Shown here: piece after piece, positions 1-7,025 of the stretch
How positions within the stretch are numbered: position 1 is the first letter of the stretch
Layout: every line of letters starts with the position of its first letter
NCBI RefSeq assembly: GCF_013782625.1
Contig: NZ_CP056199.1
Location: forward strand, 3,800,588-3,864,587
Direction: 5' to 3'
Source of the DNA: Enterobacter sp. RHBSTW-00994
GTDB taxonomy: Bacteria; Pseudomonadota; Gammaproteobacteria; Enterobacterales; Enterobacteriaceae
Length of the DNA: 64,000 bases
Notes under the pieces: model-generated
What the model was told of the DNA's origin: nothing
Seen by the model: the letters and a program-made list of their open reading frames with translations, nothing else
Database searches by the model: none
Made by a program: the position numbers and the translations under genes

Positions 1-760
1 GTTCGAGGAAGTGCAACGCTCCTGGTATGGGCTGGATCGTATCGTTAGCGCAGCAGAGAGCCTGCGGGAATTTCGCCAGGGTGAGCTGTCCATCGTCTGC
101 CTGCCCGTGTTCTCCCAGTCATTCCTTCCCTTGCTGCTACAGCCTTTTCTTGCTCGCTACCCGGAGGTGAATCTCACGATTGTGCCGCAGGAATCCCCCC
201 TTCTTGAAGAGTGGCTCTCCGCTCAGCGCCACGATCTCGGTCTGACGGAAACCCTGGCAACCCCTGCGGGTACTGCCCGCACGGAATTGCTGTCATTAGA
301 TGAAGTCTGTGTGTTGCCTACAGGACACCCGCTGACCCACAAACGTGTCCTGACCCCTGCCGATTTTCAGGGCGAAAACTACATTAGCCTGTCGCAGACC
401 GACAGCTACCGGCTGTTGCTGGATTCGCTTTTTGCAGAGCATCAGGTGAAACGGCGTATGGTGGTTGAAACGCACAGTGCGGCGTCAATTTGCGCCATGG
501 TGCGTGCAGGTGTGGGAATTGCGGTTGTGAACCCGTTAACGGCGCTGGATTATGCAGGAAGCGGGATTGTGATCCGCCGATTTAGCGTCTCCGTCCCCTT
601 CACGGTGAGCCTGATCCGCCCGCTGCATCGCCCGGCATCTGCGCTGGTTGATGCTTTCAGCGAGCATTTGCAGGGAGGGTTGAGCACACTGACCACACAG
701 CTGGAAAATGTGCTCAACAGCACGCCCGACTCAACGCCGGGCGTCAGCAAACTCAGTTAA
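1..760 (+). CDS. lysR: LysR, activator of lysA (5' end outside window)
   Basis: LysR-type regulator that activates diaminopimelate decarboxylase gene lysA. The window opens inside the gene: the reading frame runs from base 2 (F-E-E-V-Q-R-S-W), and the first GTG at 11 is an internal codon, not a start. Only the end of the linker helix and the ligand-binding domain are present; the helix-turn-helix is upstream of the window. The wording matches E. coli LysR almost throughout (for example PQESPLLEEWLSAQRHDLGL), and ygeA nearby fits the K-12 lysA-lysR-ygeA order. The stop codon overlaps the 3' end of the convergent flavodoxin-like gene by 8 bases. The extra C-terminal residues rich in Thr/Ser differ from K-12. 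Confidence 0.93.
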   Translation, partial: FEEVQRSWYGLDRIVSAAESLREFRQGELSIVCLPVFSQSFLPLLLQPFLARYPEVNLTIVPQESPLLEEWLSAQRHDLGLTETLATPAGTARTELLSLDEVCVLPTGHPLTHKRVLTPADFQGENYISLSQTDSYRLLLDSLFAEHQVKRRMVVETHSAASICAMVRAGVGIAVVNPLTALDYAGSGIVIRRFSVSVPFTVSLIRPLHRPASALVDAFSEHLQGGLSTLTTQLENVLNSTPDSTPGVSKLS

Positions 761-1301
761 AACGTTTTGCGACAGACGCCACACGCTCGCCGAATTTGAC
801 TGCGGTATCCAGATCGCCAGTGGCGATCGCACCTGCGTCTGCATCTGACGGAGACTGTACCAGCAGACCGACTGAGCCACCCAGGTTGTTAATGTCCTGA
901 CGCGTAGAAGCCAGTGTGTTTGCCGGAGGAAGGCCCAGGCTCACCCAGATCCCGCCATGTTGAGACGCCAGCGTTTGCAGGTACTGCAGCGAAACCTGTT
1001 TGTCACCGTTCAGGCTCGCACTGTTGCTGAAACCGGCAAACACTTTGTCCTGCCAACTGCGAACGAACCAGGCTTTAGAGGTCGCATCAGCGAACTTCTT
1101 GAACTGCCACGGCACGCTGCCCATATAGGTTGGCGCACCAAAAATAATGGCCTTCGCATCGTTCAGTTTTTGCCAGTCGCTTTCCTGAATATCACCATTG
1201 CTGTCAATCGCGATCAGTTCAGCCTTCGCCCCTTCTGCAACCGTTTCGGCTACGCGTTTAGTATGACCGTAACCAGAATAATAGATAACTACAACGCTCA
1301 T
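753..1301 (-). CDS. Flavodoxin-like NAD(P)H/quinone reductase family protein
   Basis: Flavodoxin-fold protein of 182 residues, of the WrbA/NADPH-dependent FMN reductase type. The N-terminal YYSGYGHTKRVAE segment is the phosphate-binding loop for FMN (the family's S/T-x-x-G-x-T), and APTYMGSVPWQFK is the second flavin-contacting loop. Expected to be a cytoplasmic FMN-binding reductase of quinones or similar acceptors; the exact substrate is not readable. It lies 41 bases downstream of doxX on the same strand and is probably cotranscribed with it, with the divergent HxlR gene as likely regulator. Start ATG at 1301 follows a GGAGA ribosome binding site. It is not in this position in E. coli K-12. 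Confidence 0.8.
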   Translation of the reverse strand: MSVVVIYYSGYGHTKRVAETVAEGAKAELIAIDSNGDIQESDWQKLNDAKAIIFGAPTYMGSVPWQFKKFADATSKAWFVRSWQDKVFAGFSNSASLNGDKQVSLQYLQTLASQHGGIWVSLGLPPANTLASTRQDINNLGGSVGLLVQSPSDADAGAIATGDLDTAVKFGERVASVAKRFN

Positions 1302-1342
1302 GGTATATCTCCTGATGCAATATTGCTTTGAAAGTCAGTTAA

Positions 1343-1768
1343 TTAAGCCTTGCGCGATACAGCATATTTTCCCGCGCCGAGGAACATAATGCACAGCCCA
1401 CCCAGAAAATAGAGCGCTTCACTTTCGAGCGCCCATGCCCCCACATCCGTCAGCGAGAAGAATTTCCCCATTCCCACCAACAGCGTGGCGACAAGAATAT
1501 TGAAGGCATAGATAAATGCAGCCGGACGTGTCAGCCAGCCGATAATGATCAGCACAGGGGTGATGATTTCACCGATAAAAACGCCATAGGCAATAAAGCC
1601 TGGTAATCCCTTTTGTTCGAGTAGCGCAGAAATCCAGCCTACACCGTGGTCAATCTTCGCCACTCCATGAAACAACATCAAAATACCGAATGTCAGACGT
1701 AGCAACAGGCGGCCAAAATCCGGGTGGTTGGTATAGCGAGTAAATACGGCATCAATAGTATTCAGCAT
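1343..1768 (-). CDS. DoxX family membrane protein
   Basis: Small inner-membrane protein of 141 residues with about four transmembrane segments, near residues 18-40, 55-75, 80-100 and 115-135. The GRLLLRLTFGILMLFHGVAKI segment and the later GxxTRPAAFIYA motif are typical of the DoxX/SURF4-like family. Members are often paired with thiol or quinone redox enzymes; biochemical function is poorly defined. It is the first gene of a probable two-gene operon with the flavodoxin-like protein and is divergent from an HxlR regulator, which suggests induction by electrophiles or oxidants (inference). Confidence 0.82.
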   Translation of the reverse strand: MLNTIDAVFTRYTNHPDFGRLLLRLTFGILMLFHGVAKIDHGVGWISALLEQKGLPGFIAYGVFIGEIITPVLIIIGWLTRPAAFIYAFNILVATLLVGMGKFFSLTDVGAWALESEALYFLGGLCIMFLGAGKYAVSRKA

Positions 1769-1883
1769 AGTGAATTTTCTTATTTGTCAGCGTGCTATCA
1801 AACATTCAACGAACAGCATCGGTCTCCCGAGTTGCCATTTTCGGTTCCCTGGTATCAAATAGAAACCTTACGTCGTTTTATAC

Positions 1884-1903
1884 ACGCAAACATTCACTTG
1901 CGT
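1884..1903. promoter_or_regulatory. Inverted repeat in doxX-hxlR intergenic region, candidate HxlR operator
   Basis: ACGCAA and TTGCGT arms are perfectly inverted around an 8-base spacer in the 179-base gap between the divergent doxX and hxlR genes. HxlR-family dimers bind short palindromes near their own promoters, so this is a reasonable operator candidate. A second, imperfect one (GGTTACC/GGGAACC around TCGA) lies just before the HxlR start at about 1927-1944 and overlaps the ribosome binding site. Position and symmetry are seen; function is inferred. Confidence 0.35.
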
Positions 1904-1947
1904 AAGAAGGCACTTTTACCTCACCTGGTTACCTCGAGGGAACCACC

Positions 1948-2346
1948 ATGACCGACACCGAAATCGTAAAAACGGATATGCCGCCTTATAACGTCTTCGA
2001 TGAACGCTGTCCGACACGCGACGTACTGGCACGCATTGCTGACAAGTGGGCTTTATTAATCCTGGCTCGTCTGGAAAACGGACCGATGCGCTTTAACAAC
2101 TTACAACGGGATATTCAGCGAATTACCAAGAAAGTGCTGACTCAGGCACTGCGCAAGCTGGAACGTGATGGACTGGTTTCTCGGGCCGTGTTCGCCACCG
2201 TTCCGGTCACTGTGGAATACAGCCTGACGCCACTGGGCCAGGCGTTAACCGAAACGGTCACGGTGCTGGCCCACTGGGTGGAAAGTAATATGGATGCAAT
2301 TGTGGCAGCGCAGTCAGCGTATGACGCGGCCAATGCCTCCGCCTGA
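1948..2346 (+). CDS. HxlR family winged-helix transcriptional regulator
   Basis: Regulator of 132 residues. CPTRDVLARIADKWALLIL near residues 21-39 is the HxlR signature, followed by the winged helix (MRFNNLQRDI, KVLTQALRKLERDGLV). A single cysteine, Cys21, sits at the start of the signature; in several relatives (YodB, HypR, QorR) the equivalent N-terminal cysteine senses quinones, aldehydes or hypochlorite. It is divergent from doxX and the flavodoxin-like reductase, so it most likely controls that operon and itself. GAGGGAACC just upstream of ATG 1948 provides the ribosome binding site. Confidence 0.85.
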   Translation: MTDTEIVKTDMPPYNVFDERCPTRDVLARIADKWALLILARLENGPMRFNNLQRDIQRITKKVLTQALRKLERDGLVSRAVFATVPVTVEYSLTPLGQALTETVTVLAHWVESNMDAIVAAQSAYDAANASA

Positions 2347-2350
2347 CATA

Positions 2351-2377
2351 CTGGCCGGGTCATGCCCGGCCAGACGT
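2351..2377. terminator. Hairpin between convergent hxlR and ygeA
   Basis: CTGGCCGGG and CCCGGCCAG form a perfect 9-base stem around a short TCATG loop, directly after the hxlR stop and before the ygeA stop. There is no T-tract, so it may act as a 3'-end stabilising or bidirectional transcription barrier rather than a classic terminator. Confidence 0.4.
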
Positions 2378-2380
2378 TGC

Positions 2381-3073
2381 TCAGGAGAGCATAAACTCGA
2401 CGGCATCCGCCGCATGAATAGCGGCCGTATCAAAGACCGGGATTGGGCTACGCTCAACCGGGACTAGCAGGCCGATTTCAGTACAGCCGAAAATCACCCC
2501 TTCAGCCCCTTGCCGCGCGAGTTTGTCGATCACGTTGACGTAGTATTCGCGAGAAGCCTCGCTGAAGGTTCCCAGGCAGAGTTCATCAAAAATGATCTGA
2601 TTGATCCGCGCCCGATCTGCATCATCCGGAACCAGGCTTTCAATGCCAAACTGGCTGCTCAGTCGACCGCGATAAAAATCCTGCTCCATGGTGTAACGCG
2701 TGCCCAGAAGCGCCACACGTGACAAACCTGCTGCGGTAATCGCACGCCCGGTGGCATCCGCAATATGCAGAAAAGGCAGCGGGCAGGCGTCTTCAATGTG
2801 CGACGCCACTTTGTGCATAGTGTTGGTACACAGCAGAATACCCTGCGCTCCGGCACGTTCCAGCCCCAGAGCCGCTTGCGCCAGTATGTCACCCGCTTTG
2901 TCCCACTCACCTCGCGACTGGCAGAGTTCGATTTCGTGGAAATCAACACTATGCAGTAACAGGCTGGCCGAATGCAGTCCACCAAGACGCTGCTTCACCC
3001 CTTCATTAATCAGGCGATAATAAGGAATGGTTGACTCCCAGCTCATTCCACCTAACAGACCGATCGTTTTCAT
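2381..3073 (-). CDS. ygeA: Amino-acid racemase YgeA (Asp/Glu racemase family)
   Basis: Cofactor-independent racemase of 230 residues, the same length as E. coli YgeA, which has broad amino-acid racemase activity. The two catalytic cysteines of the two-base mechanism are visible as Cys82 in LLCTNTMHK and Cys197 in FGCTEIG. The N-terminus [12 protein letters not shown] is the family substrate/phosphate-type loop. I chose ATG at 3073 because AAGGAG lies 7 bases upstream and the length then matches K-12; an upstream in-frame ATG at 3106 lacks a site. In K-12 the gene lies between lysR and araE; here the kdgF/tog cluster has been placed between ygeA and araE. Confidence 0.9.
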   Translation of the reverse strand: MKTIGLLGGMSWESTIPYYRLINEGVKQRLGGLHSASLLLHSVDFHEIELCQSRGEWDKAGDILAQAALGLERAGAQGILLCTNTMHKVASHIEDACPLPFLHIADATGRAITAAGLSRVALLGTRYTMEQDFYRGRLSSQFGIESLVPDDADRARINQIIFDELCLGTFSEASREYYVNVIDKLARQGAEGVIFGCTEIGLLVPVERSPIPVFDTAAIHAADAVEFMLS

Positions 3074-3171
3074 ACTGGCTCCTTTATGTTTCTTCCAGTG
3101 AAGCAAACTTGTGATCCTGTTTCCAGTTCTTTGGCTATCCGTTTCTTTTTAACTCATGGTGATATAAATTA

Positions 3172-3190
3172 AATGAAACATTGTTTCATT
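3172..3190. promoter_or_regulatory. KdgR operator upstream of kdgF
   Basis: AATGAAACATTGTTTCATT fits the KdgR consensus AATRAAAYRNYRTTTYATT at all 19 positions and is a near-perfect palindrome. It ends 18 bases before the kdgF start, where a bound repressor would block transcription. KdgR is the IclR-family repressor of pectin catabolism, released by 2-keto-3-deoxygluconate. This is the strongest copy in the window. Confidence 0.8.
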
Positions 3191-3208
3191 AGATAACAGG
3201 ACCGAGAT

Positions 3209-3532
3209 ATGTTTATTTTTCACAAAGAGACGACGCTTGACGATCTGGGCAATGGCGTCACACGCCGAATTTTGGCACACAACGGCAAGATGATGGCGGT
3301 AGAGGTGAACTTTGAACAAGGCGCAATTGGCCCGATGCACAACCATCCGCATGAACAGTTGACCTATGTGCTTTCTGGAGAGTTCGAGTTCACCATTGGC
3401 GATGAAAAGCATGTGGTGACGGCAGGCGATACCCTCTACAAAGAGCCACATATTATGCACGGCTGCGTCTGCCTCAAACCAGGTACGCTGCTTGATACCT
3501 TTACCCCTGTCCGCGAAGATTTCCTCAAATAA
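3209..3532 (+). CDS. kdgF: KdgF, cupin converting 4,5-unsaturated galacturonate
   Basis: Single-domain cupin of 107 residues. KdgF catalyses the linearisation of 4,5-unsaturated galacturonate, the product of pectin lyases, to 5-keto-4-deoxyuronate in the cytoplasm. Cupin motif 1 is visible as G41-x2-H44-x-H46-x3-Q50-x6-G57 and the second metal-ligand histidine is in EPHIMHG (His81 or His84). It is monocistronic, between ygeA (divergent) and togM, with a consensus KdgR operator over its promoter. It supplies KduI, encoded 9 kb further on, with substrate. Start ATG follows a weak GGACCGAG site. Confidence 0.88.
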   Translation: MFIFHKETTLDDLGNGVTRRILAHNGKMMAVEVNFEQGAIGPMHNHPHEQLTYVLSGEFEFTIGDEKHVVTAGDTLYKEPHIMHGCVCLKPGTLLDTFTPVREDFLK

Positions 3533-3537
3533 GTCAA

Positions 3538-3573
3538 AAGGGCGATGCTTCCACTCGCCCTCTCCTTCTTTTT
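3538..3573 (+). terminator. Probable kdgF terminator
   Basis: AGGGCGA and TCGCCCT form a 7-base stem around TGCTTCCAC, followed by the pyrimidine-rich CTCCTTCTTTTT run. It begins 5 bases after the kdgF stop codon. Confidence 0.6.
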
Positions 3574-3784
3574 CCCGTTCAGCATGCCACTGCACTGACC
3601 AGATAAAAAAGCCAGAATTCTCTCAATAGGTATCAGCTTAAATGTGATGCCGAACTATCAACATTAGTAGTTAGCATCCAGCGGTTATCATTGTTATTGA
3701 TCATCACACTGCCATCAAAACGCACTCTTACTGACTGACCTGGTCATACCCGGCCTGAGTAAAAAGTGCCACCTTCCTCACCTT

Positions 3785-3803
3785 ATTGAAACAGCGTTTC
3801 GAC
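3785..3803. promoter_or_regulatory. KdgR-type operator 1 upstream of togM
   Basis: The core TGAAACAGCGTTTC matches GAAAYRNYRTTTY completely; the right flank (GAC instead of ATT) is degenerate. It lies about 280 bases before togM and overlaps a CRP-like site, an arrangement known for Dickeya pectin genes. Confidence 0.5.
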
Positions 3804-3816
3804 CTCGATCACATTT
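3795..3816. promoter_or_regulatory. CRP-like site upstream of togM
   Basis: On the minus strand it reads AAATGTGATCGAGGTCGAAA: a perfect TGTGA half, and TCGAA where TCACA is expected. CRP activation of oligogalacturonide uptake genes is known in related bacteria, so the position beside a KdgR operator is meaningful, but the second half-site is weak. Confidence 0.4.
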
Positions 3817-3860
3817 CCATCATTAAGCGAATGACGTAGAAATAAATAGCAATAAAATAA

Positions 3861-3879
3861 AATAAAACGATGTTTTAGT
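3861..3879. promoter_or_regulatory. KdgR-type operator 2 upstream of togM
   Basis: AATAAAACGATGTTTTAGT matches the KdgR consensus at 18 of 19 positions, the penultimate base being the mismatch. It lies about 208 bases before the togM start and is the better of the two togM operators. Confidence 0.7.
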
Positions 3880-4086
3880 ATTCGAGAACAACAGTTCGAG
3901 TGTTTTTAAAACCCTGACAGGGCATGTCAGTAAAAACTCAAGAAATGTTCCGAAAAACAGAAGGTAAAGGGAGTAACCACAACGCGCGTCATACCGAATA
4001 CATCTCCCCAGGCTTTCCCAAAGGCGTGGGGCAACAGCATCACAATCGGATTCCGTTTTAAACCATTGATTGCCAGGTAGGTATGT

Positions 4087-4977
4087 ATGAATGAAAACAA
4101 AATGCTGGGGCTAGCGTGGATATCACCCTATATAATCGGGTTGATAATCTTCACCGCGTTTCCCTTTGTTTCATCTTTCTTTCTCAGTTTTACTGATTAC
4201 GATTTGATGAGTCCTCCGGTGTTTAACGGCATCGAAAACTATCGCTACATGTTTACTGAAGACACGCTCTTCTGGAAATCCATGGGTGTCACTTTTGCAT
4301 ATGTATTTTTAACGATTCCGTTGAAACTGGCATTTGCACTGGGCATTGCGTTTGTTCTTAACTTTAAATTACGCGGCATCGGTTTCTTCCGTACTGCTTA
4401 CTATATTCCATCCATTTTGGGTAGCTCCGTTGCGATTGCCGTACTGTGGCGTGCACTGTTTGCTATTGATGGCCTGCTGAACAGCTTCATCGGCGTGTTT
4501 GGCTTCGATGCCGTGAACTGGCTCGGCGAACCCTCTCTGGCGCTGATGTCCGTGACCTTACTGCGCGTCTGGCAGTTTGGCTCTGCGATGGTGATCTTCC
4601 TCGCGGCACTGCAAAACGTTCCACAGTCTCAGTACGAGGCGGCAATGATCGACGGGGCATCTAAATGGCAGATGTTCATGAAAGTGACCGTTCCGCTGAT
4701 TACCCCGGTCATCTTCTTTAACTTCATCATGCAGACCACGCAGGCGTTCCAGGAATTTACCGGACCGTATGTAATCACCGGCGGGGGACCCACTTACTCC
4801 ACTTATCTGTTCTCGCTTTACATCTACGACACCGCGTTCAAGTACTTTGACATGGGTTACGGCGCTGCACTGGCCTGGATCCTGTTCCTGGTAGTCGCTG
4901 TCTTTGCCGCTATCGCCTTTAAGTCCTCGAAATACTGGGTGTTCTACTCCGCCGATAAAGGAGGCAAAAATGGCTGA
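4087..4977 (+). CDS. togM: TogM, oligogalacturonide ABC transporter permease
   Basis: Inner-membrane permease of 296 residues with six predicted transmembrane segments, of the MalF/UgpA (CUT1 sugar) type. The EAA loop that contacts the ATPase is visible as YEAAMIDGASKWQMFMKVTVP near residues 182-202. With TogN it forms the channel of the oligogalacturonide importer. First gene of togM-togN-togA-togB; its stop overlaps the togN start by 8 bases, which suggests translational coupling. Assignment to Tog rather than another CUT1 sugar system rests on protein similarity as I recall it plus the neighbours ogl, kdgM and kdgF. Confidence 0.87.
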   Translation: MNENKMLGLAWISPYIIGLIIFTAFPFVSSFFLSFTDYDLMSPPVFNGIENYRYMFTEDTLFWKSMGVTFAYVFLTIPLKLAFALGIAFVLNFKLRGIGFFRTAYYIPSILGSSVAIAVLWRALFAIDGLLNSFIGVFGFDAVNWLGEPSLALMSVTLLRVWQFGSAMVIFLAALQNVPQSQYEAAMIDGASKWQMFMKVTVPLITPVIFFNFIMQTTQAFQEFTGPYVITGGGPTYSTYLFSLYIYDTAFKYFDMGYGAALAWILFLVVAVFAAIAFKSSKYWVFYSADKGGKNG

Positions 4978-5872
4978 TATTCAACAACTCTCCACGGCGC
5001 GAAGCATCGCAGAGCGCGAAGTTGCCCGCACGCTGCGCAAGGAGAAAATCAACGCCAGTATCCGCTATGTGATCCTGCTGTTTGTGGGTCTGTTGATGCT
5101 CTACCCGCTGGTCTGGATGTTCTCCGCGTCGTTCAAACCGAACCACGAGATATTCACCACATTGAGCCTGTGGCCAGCACACGCAACCTGGGATGGCTTT
5201 ATTAATGGCTGGAAAACCGGGACCGAGTACAACTTTGGTCATTACATGCTTAACACCTTTAAGTATGTAATTCCTAAAGTCATTCTGACCATTATTTCCT
5301 CCACCATCGTGGCGTATGGCTTTGCCCGCTTCGAAATTCCGTGGAAGAAATTCTGGTTCGCCACGCTCATCACCACCATGTTACTGCCGAGCACCGTACT
5401 GCTGATCCCACAGTATCTGATGTTCCGCGAAATGGGCATGCTGAACAGCTATATGCCACTGTACCTGCCGCTGGCATTTGCCACTCAGGGGTTCTTCGTC
5501 TTCATGCTGATTCAGTTCCTGCGCGGCGTACCGCGTGACATGGAAGAAGCGGCGCAAATCGACGGCTGTAACTCCCTTCAGGTGCTGTGGTATGTGGTCG
5601 TGCCGATTCTGAAACCGGCCATTATCTCTGTCGCACTGTTCCAGTTCATGTGGTCAATGAATGACTTTATCGGGCCGCTGATTTATGTCTACAGCGTGGA
5701 TAAATACCCGATTGCACTGGCTTTGAAAATGTCCATCGACGTCACCGAAGGTGCGCCGTGGAACGAAATTCTGGCAATGGCGAGCATCTCCATTCTGCCA
5801 TCTATCATTGTCTTCTTCCTGGCACAGCGCTACTTCGTACAGGGCGTAACCAGCAGCGGAATTAAAGGTTAA
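4970..5872 (+). CDS. togN: TogN, oligogalacturonide ABC transporter permease
   Basis: Second permease, 300 residues, MalG/UgpE type with six transmembrane segments. The EAA loop is MEEAAQIDGCNSLQVLWYVV near residues 191-210. I took ATG 4970 as start because AAAGGAGGC lies 6 bases upstream, inside the end of togM; the longer frame from 4904 would run antiparallel to nothing useful and lacks a ribosome binding site. It ends 12 bases before togA. Partner of TogM in the importer. Confidence 0.87.
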   Translation: MADIQQLSTARSIAEREVARTLRKEKINASIRYVILLFVGLLMLYPLVWMFSASFKPNHEIFTTLSLWPAHATWDGFINGWKTGTEYNFGHYMLNTFKYVIPKVILTIISSTIVAYGFARFEIPWKKFWFATLITTMLLPSTVLLIPQYLMFREMGMLNSYMPLYLPLAFATQGFFVFMLIQFLRGVPRDMEEAAQIDGCNSLQVLWYVVVPILKPAIISVALFQFMWSMNDFIGPLIYVYSVDKYPIALALKMSIDVTEGAPWNEILAMASISILPSIIVFFLAQRYFVQGVTSSGIKG

Positions 5873-5884
5873 GAGGGAAATATC

Positions 5885-7012
5885 ATGGCTGAAGTTATCT
5901 TCAACAAACTGGAAAAGGTTTACTCCAACGGCTTCAAAGCGGTACATGCTATCGACCTTAAAATCGCTGAAGGGGAGTTTATGGTGATTGTCGGGCCATC
6001 CGGCTGCGCCAAATCCACCACCCTGCGTATGCTGGCGGGTCTTGAAACCATCAGCGGCGGCGAAGTTCGCATTGGTGAAAAAATCGTGAACAACCTCGCG
6101 CCTAAAGAGCGTGGGATTGCGATGGTGTTCCAGAACTATGCACTTTATCCACACATGACGGTGCGCGAAAACCTGGCCTTTGGTCTTAAGCTGAGCAAGC
6201 TGCCAAAAGACCAGATCGAATCTCAGGTTAATGAAGCGGCCAAAATCCTGGAGCTGGAAGAGTTGCTGGACCGCTTACCTCGCCAGCTTTCTGGTGGTCA
6301 GGCACAGCGTGTGGCCGTGGGCCGCGCGATTGTGAAAAAACCAGATGTGTTCCTGTTTGACGAACCGCTGTCCAACCTGGATGCCAAACTGCGCGCCTCA
6401 ATGCGTATCCGTATCTCTGACCTGCACAAGCAGTTGAAGAAATCAGGCAAACCGGCTACCACCGTTTACGTCACTCACGATCAGACGGAAGCGATGACCA
6501 TGGGCGACCGTATTTGCGTGATGAAACTCGGTCACATCATGCAGGTAGATACCCCGGATAACCTCTACCACAAGCCAAAGAATATGTTCGTTGCGGGCTT
6601 TATTGGTGCGCCAGAGATGAACATTCGTGCCAGCAAACTGGTGGAACAAGAAGGTCGTCTGCATATCACTATTGGCAATGAAACCATGCCGTTAAACGAG
6701 CAACAGCAGGAAAAAGTTGCTCGCTACAAAGATCAGGATCTGTTCTACGGCATTCGCCCGGAATTTGTCTCCCTGTCCGACGAACCTTTTGCCGAGGGTG
6801 GCTGTAGCGGCGAGATGGTACGTGTCGAAAATATGGGTCATGAATTCTTTGTGTACCTGAAAGTCGCAGACTACGAACTGACTGCCCGAATTCCTTCTGA
6901 TGAAGCTAAACCGATGATTGATAAAGGTCTTCATCGTAAGGTGTATTTCAAGTTTGATATGAATAAGTGTCATATTTTTGACGCAAAAACTGAACAGAAC
7001 ATCTCTCTCTAA
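5885..7012 (+). CDS. togA: TogA, oligogalacturonide transporter ATPase
   Basis: MalK/UgpC-type ATPase of 375 residues that powers TogMN. An N-terminal nucleotide-binding domain carries a P-loop at 37-45, signature LSGGQ at 135-139, Walker B ending D159-E160 and the switch His in VYVTHDQTEA; a C-terminal regulatory OB-type domain follows from about residue 240. The P-loop reads GPSGCAKST, with Ala in place of the usual second Gly of GxxGxGK; the catalytic Lys is kept, so activity is expected. Start ATG follows AGAGGGAAA. It overlaps nothing and lies 13 bases before togB. Confidence 0.87.
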   Translation: MAEVIFNKLEKVYSNGFKAVHAIDLKIAEGEFMVIVGPSGCAKSTTLRMLAGLETISGGEVRIGEKIVNNLAPKERGIAMVFQNYALYPHMTVRENLAFGLKLSKLPKDQIESQVNEAAKILELEELLDRLPRQLSGGQAQRVAVGRAIVKKPDVFLFDEPLSNLDAKLRASMRIRISDLHKQLKKSGKPATTVYVTHDQTEAMTMGDRICVMKLGHIMQVDTPDNLYHKPKNMFVAGFIGAPEMNIRASKLVEQEGRLHITIGNETMPLNEQQQEKVARYKDQDLFYGIRPEFVSLSDEPFAEGGCSGEMVRVENMGHEFFVYLKVADYELTARIPSDEAKPMIDKGLHRKVYFKFDMNKCHIFDAKTEQNISL

Positions 7013-7025
7013 TGGAGTTATAAAA

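Larger units (their letters stand above)
3533..4086. other. Control region between kdgF and togM
   Basis: No credible gene in 554 bases. It holds a kdgF terminator-like hairpin (3538-3573), two KdgR-type operators (3785-3803, 3861-3879), a CRP-like site (3795-3816) overlapping the first operator, and an inverted repeat CTGACA/TGTCAG at 3914-3930. The long leader between the second operator and togM is AT-rich up to about 3950 and then more balanced. The minus-strand frame across 3149-3595 is antisense to kdgF and is not a gene. Confidence 0.6.

Noticed and set aside
3149..3595. Minus-strand ORF of 148 residues over kdgF
   Set aside because: Exactly antisense to kdgF and its operator; composition typical of a mirror frame.
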